Below are positions 7,462 to 9,052 of a stretch of DNA of 9,052 bases, one piece after another (position 1 is the first letter of the stretch; each line of letters starts with the position of its first letter). The stretch comes from Verrucomicrobiota bacterium (GTDB taxonomy: Bacteria > Verrucomicrobiota > Verrucomicrobiia > Opitutales > Coraliomargaritaceae): positions 1 through 9,052 of the forward strand of contig JAQCDT010000042.1 in NCBI GenBank assembly GCA_027620575.1, read 5' to 3'. The notes beneath the pieces were generated by a model. That model saw only the letters and a program-made list of their open reading frames with translations. It had not been told where the DNA came from and did not search any database. The position numbers and the translations under genes were made by a program.

Positions 7462-7893
7462 TTAGCTTACTGTGTAAGGTTGAGGTTTTTGAGCTTGATA
7501 TGGATGCTCTGAACCAGCGTGAATTTTAAGCTTTTTGATCATTTGGCGACCAAGGCGATTTTTTGGAAGCATACCTTTCACTGCATGCTCAATGATAAAT
7601 TCAGGTTTGTTTTGGCGCATTTGTGCGACTGATTTATAGGACTCGCCGCCCATCCAGCCAGAGTAGAACATATAACGCTTGTTGTCTTCTTTGCGTCCTG
7701 TAAGTGCTACTTTATCTGCGTTGATAATGACTACATAGTCACCTGCATCAACGTGTGGCGTATAAACCGCTTTATGACGTCCTCTTAAAAGATTGGCGAT
7801 TTGCACAGCCATGCGTCCGAGCACTTGACCTTTGGCGTCAATTACATGCCATTCTTTTTTATGATTGGTAGATGTTGCTAAAGTTGTTTTCAT
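7462..7893 (-). CDS. rplM: 50S ribosomal protein L13 (uL13)
   Basis: L13 is an early-assembling large-subunit protein that binds 23S rRNA. I chose the ATG at 7893, giving 143 residues against 142 in E. coli, with a matching start (MKTT, then EWHVIDAKGQVLGRMA). Family landmarks are LLRGRHKAVYTPHVDAGDYV (residues 37-56), INADKVALTGRK, AVKGMLPKNRLGR and KLKIHAGSEHPYQAQKP. The frame stays open upstream to a GTG at 8019, but that would add 42 residues unlike any L13 and run over the candidate promoter. A TTGACA promoter lies just upstream, with a leader of only about 11 bases and no Shine-Dalgarno. No leader structure for L13 autoregulation is visible. rpsI follows after 27 bases. Confidence 0.98.
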   Translation of the reverse strand: MKTTLATSTNHKKEWHVIDAKGQVLGRMAVQIANLLRGRHKAVYTPHVDAGDYVVIINADKVALTGRKEDNKRYMFYSGWMGGESYKSVAQMRQNKPEFIIEHAVKGMLPKNRLGRQMIKKLKIHAGSEHPYQAQKPQPYTVS

Positions 7894-7910
7894 GATTAGA
7901 AAAACGGATA

Positions 7911-7938
7911 AAGCTAGATTTAAGATCCTTTTTGTCAA
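7911..7938 (-). promoter_or_regulatory. Candidate sigma70-type promoter of rplM-rpsI
   Basis: The minus strand has a perfect -35 TTGACA (7938-7933), a 16-base spacer and TAGCTT (7916-7911), which keeps the T, A and final T that matter most in a -10 element. Transcription would start near 7904, about 11 bases before the rplM ATG, in a pyrimidine-rich leader (TTTTTCTAATC). The position fits a divergent region. The -10 is weak, so confidence is moderate. Confidence 0.55.
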
Positions 7939-8036
7939 TGGGAATTTTATGTGTATTGAATTAATTTTGATTTTTTGTTTGCTTTTCATGCTAGAAATCA
8001 GTTCCTGTAGTGGTTTCACATATACATTTAATAGAT

Positions 8037-8045
8037 AAAGGAGAT
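8037..8045 (+). promoter_or_regulatory. Strong Shine-Dalgarno that sets the rpoZ TTG start
   Basis: AAAGGAGAT at 8037-8045 is a near-ideal anti-16S match, with GGAG ending eight bases before the TTG at 8052. It supports that TTG over the in-frame GTG at 8010, which would translate through the site. It is the only strong Shine-Dalgarno in front of any gene in the window. Confidence 0.85.
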
Positions 8046-8051
8046 ATTACA

Positions 8052-8261
8052 TTGAGAGACGATTATTTAGCAGAAGCACAAAAGATCATCACAGATCCTA
8101 TGATTTTAGTGAACGTGGTGTCTCGTCGTGCTAAACAATTAAAGAATGGATACAAGCCGTTGGTTGAATCTCTTGAGCGTTTATCCGCCGAGGATATGGC
8201 TTTGCGTGAAATCATGGAAGGTAAGATTAATTACCAGCTAGACGAAAACGATAGTTATTAG
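8052..8261 (+). CDS. rpoZ: DNA-directed RNA polymerase omega subunit, short form
   Basis: Omega wraps the C-terminal end of beta-prime and helps RNA polymerase assemble. The 69-residue product carries the family core: PMILVNVVSRRAKQL at about 16-30, the GYKPLVE loop, and SAEDMALREIMEGKI at 45-59, which matches the ALREI..G.I block of E. coli omega. It is shorter than the 91-residue E. coli protein because it lacks the acidic C-terminal tail, as many bacterial omegas do. I start it at the TTG at 8052 because of the well-spaced Shine-Dalgarno at 8037-8045. A GTG at 8010 would add 14 residues encoding that site. It is divergent from rplM and lies 97 bases before smpB, possibly co-transcribed with it. 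The short sequence keeps the call just below certainty. Confidence 0.9.
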   Translation: MRDDYLAEAQKIITDPMILVNVVSRRAKQLKNGYKPLVESLERLSAEDMALREIMEGKINYQLDENDSY

Positions 8262-8326
8262 TATTGTTATTAGTTTAGTTTTTGCGTTTAGCATCAAGAA
8301 AAGGTTCTTTCAGTTTGAGTTTGTTT

Positions 8327-8346
8327 CACCATTCTAAATTATGGTG
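8327..8346 (+). other. Small hairpin over the smpB initiation region
   Basis: CACCAT (8327-8332) pairs with ATGGTG (8341-8346) across an 8-base loop; two T-G pairs could extend it outward. It hides the upstream ATG at 8341 and part of the GGTGGG that could act as ribosome-binding site for the ATG at 8359. No T-tract follows, so it is not a terminator. Six-base stems occur by chance; a regulatory role is speculative. Confidence 0.35.
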
Positions 8347-8358
8347 GGCATTGGCAGT

Positions 8359-8835
8359 ATGAGTGCGAAGAAACAGAAGAAGGGACCAGAACAAAGGCAA
8401 ATTCGCAACAGTAAGGCGAGTTTCAATTATACGATTGGAGATCGTTTTGAAGCGGGTATTGAGCTTTTGGGTACTGAGGTGAAGAGTATTCGTGAGGGCA
8501 ATATGCAGATTAATGAATCTTACTGCCGAGTGGAAAAGGGCGAGGTATGGCTTTTGAATAGTTATATTGCACCATATTCCCACGGAAATGAATTAAATCA
8601 TGCGGAGCGTAGAAAACGTAAATTGCTTTTGCATGCAAAAGAAATCAGCCGTTTATTGGGGGCGGTGGATGCAGGTGGTAAAACTTTAGTCCCTTTGCGT
8701 GTTTATTTTAAGGATGCATTAATCAAAGTGGAAATCGCATTGTGCGTCGGTAAAAAGGTATTTGATAAGCGAGAGACAATGAAGCGTAAGGTTGAGATGC
8801 GTGAAGCAGAGCGTGCGATGCGATCTAAGTACTGA
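8359..8835 (+). CDS. smpB: SsrA-binding protein (tmRNA partner)
   Basis: SmpB binds tmRNA and brings it to stalled ribosomes for trans-translation, which frees the ribosome and tags the unfinished protein. The 158-residue product has the typical order: RNSKASFNYTIGDRFEAGI (16-34), LLGTEVKSIREGN (36-48), APYSHGNELNH (71-81), RKRKLLLHAKEI (85-96), and the basic tail GKKVFDKRET followed by RAMRSKY, the part that enters the mRNA channel. I chose the ATG at 8359 because GGTGGG lies about ten bases upstream. The ATG at 8341 would add six residues (MVGIGS) and is buried in a small hairpin. The tmRNA gene ssrA is not in the window. The last 11 bases overlap the end of the convergent helicase gene. 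Confidence 0.97.
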   Translation: MSAKKQKKGPEQRQIRNSKASFNYTIGDRFEAGIELLGTEVKSIREGNMQINESYCRVEKGEVWLLNSYIAPYSHGNELNHAERRKRKLLLHAKEISRLLGAVDAGGKTLVPLRVYFKDALIKVEIALCVGKKVFDKRETMKRKVEMREAERAMRSKY

Positions 8836-9052
8836 GCCATTTCTCAAGATCATGTGAGTCCTTAACAACTGTATTAGTGTTATATTCTTCAGCCAGGAGA
8901 CTCTTGTATTGAGGACTTAAAAACCGTCTACAGTGTAAAAGAATTTTTGCTTTTTGTCCCGGTGCTCTTGCCAGTCGTCCGAGAGCTTGATGAATTTTTT
9001 GAAAAGCGGGTATAATATAAGTTTTTTGAAACGCCCCAGTCGAGTTATGTTG
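8825..9052 (-). CDS. C-terminal end of an ATP-dependent helicase, XPD/DinG (helicase C2) type, 5' part beyond window
   Basis: The minus strand is open from the right edge to a TAG at 8825-8827, giving the last 75 residues of a longer protein. Visible residues 22-29 read QALGRLAR, matching superfamily 2 motif VI (Q..GR..R, here Q22, G25, R26 and R29), whose arginines contact ATP. It is preceded by YIIPAFQKIH and followed by a beta strand (AKILLHCRRF) and SPQYKSLLAEEY, the order seen at the end of DinG/XPD-family helicases. There the strand usually reads LLD.RF; here the Asp position is His40. No start, Walker motifs or iron-sulfur cysteines can be checked, so the subfamily is uncertain and I give no symbol. 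The gene overlaps the 3' end of smpB by 11 bases on the opposite strand, with no terminator between them. Confidence 0.75.
   Translation of the reverse strand, partial: QHNSTGAFQKTYIIPAFQKIHQALGRLARAPGQKAKILLHCRRFLSPQYKSLLAEEYNTNTVVKDSHDLEKWLST

Larger units (their letters stand above)
7894..8051. other. Divergent intergenic region between rplM and rpoZ
   Basis: This 158-base AT-rich gap is the longest non-coding stretch in the window and should drive both flanking genes. The rplM side has the TTGACA promoter candidate. On the rpoZ side I see no convincing -35/-10 pair; TATACA (8021-8026) and TTTAAT (8027-8032) are loose -10 candidates without good -35 partners. A possible 7-bp stem pairs 7994-8000 with 8011-8017 (one G-T pair, 10-base loop), upstream of the rpoZ Shine-Dalgarno. 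Confidence 0.6.

Noticed and set aside
7894..8019. N-terminal extension of rplM from the GTG at 8019
   Set aside because: The added 42 residues do not resemble L13, the ATG at 7893 gives the family length, and the extension covers the candidate promoter.
8010..8051. N-terminal extension of rpoZ from the GTG at 8010
   Set aside because: It would translate through a near-perfect Shine-Dalgarno spaced correctly for the TTG at 8052.
8291..8315. Possible terminator between rpoZ and smpB (AAGAA...TTCTT)
   Set aside because: The stem is only about five A/T-rich base pairs with no proper T-tract; rpoZ and smpB may be co-transcribed.
8326..8583. 85-codon minus-strand open frame opposite smpB
   Set aside because: It mirrors the smpB coding frame and has no recognisable features.
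1..9052. Search for a mobile, defence or otherwise novel system, CRISPR array, tRNA or riboswitch
   Set aside because: Every gene is a recognisable core gene with intact motifs; no repeat array, tRNA-like fold, integrase or transposase was seen.

Overview
The window is almost entirely bacterial core-gene sequence, densely packed and fairly AT-rich. Reading from position 8051 down to position 1, the minus strand carries nine genes in one direction: rplM, rpsI, argC, argJ, argB, argD, argF, uppS and cdsA (cut by the left edge). The plus strand on the right carries rpoZ and smpB. The last ~230 bases are the 3' end of a minus-strand XPD/DinG-type helicase gene that converges on smpB and overlaps its end by 11 bases.

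Organism: from memory, the order rplM-rpsI-argCJBDF-uppS-cdsA resembles Verrucomicrobiota of the class Opitutae or other PVC bacteria. The lack of Shine-Dalgarno sequences before most genes, and a CdsA signature that departs from the proteobacterial one, do not conflict with this. It is an inference; no rRNA or lineage-specific marker is present.

Function: rplM and rpsI encode ribosomal proteins L13 and S9 and have a good promoter candidate upstream and a clear intrinsic terminator downstream. The arg block encodes the acetyl-cycle route from N-acetylglutamate to citrulline: ArgB phosphorylates, ArgC reduces, ArgD transaminates, ArgJ transfers the acetyl group back to glutamate, and ArgF carbamoylates ornithine. 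ArgB has the N-terminal helix and C-terminal residues of the arginine-inhibited hexameric class, so flux is probably controlled by feedback. argG and argH are not here. argF overlaps uppS by one base (TAATG) and cdsA follows after 24 bases, so the arginine genes and two envelope-lipid genes (undecaprenyl diphosphate and CDP-diacylglycerol synthesis) probably share a transcript.

On the plus strand, rpoZ (short omega subunit, TTG start with the only strong Shine-Dalgarno in the window) is divergent from rplM. It is followed by smpB, the tmRNA partner protein.

I found no mobile element, CRISPR array, RNA gene, prophage or defence locus, and no convincing novel system. The points worth a second look are the operon layout, the rpsI/argC terminator-promoter junction, the initiation signals, and small departures from family signatures. 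No gene-free stretch exceeds 300 bases; the longest is the 158-base rplM/rpoZ divergent region.
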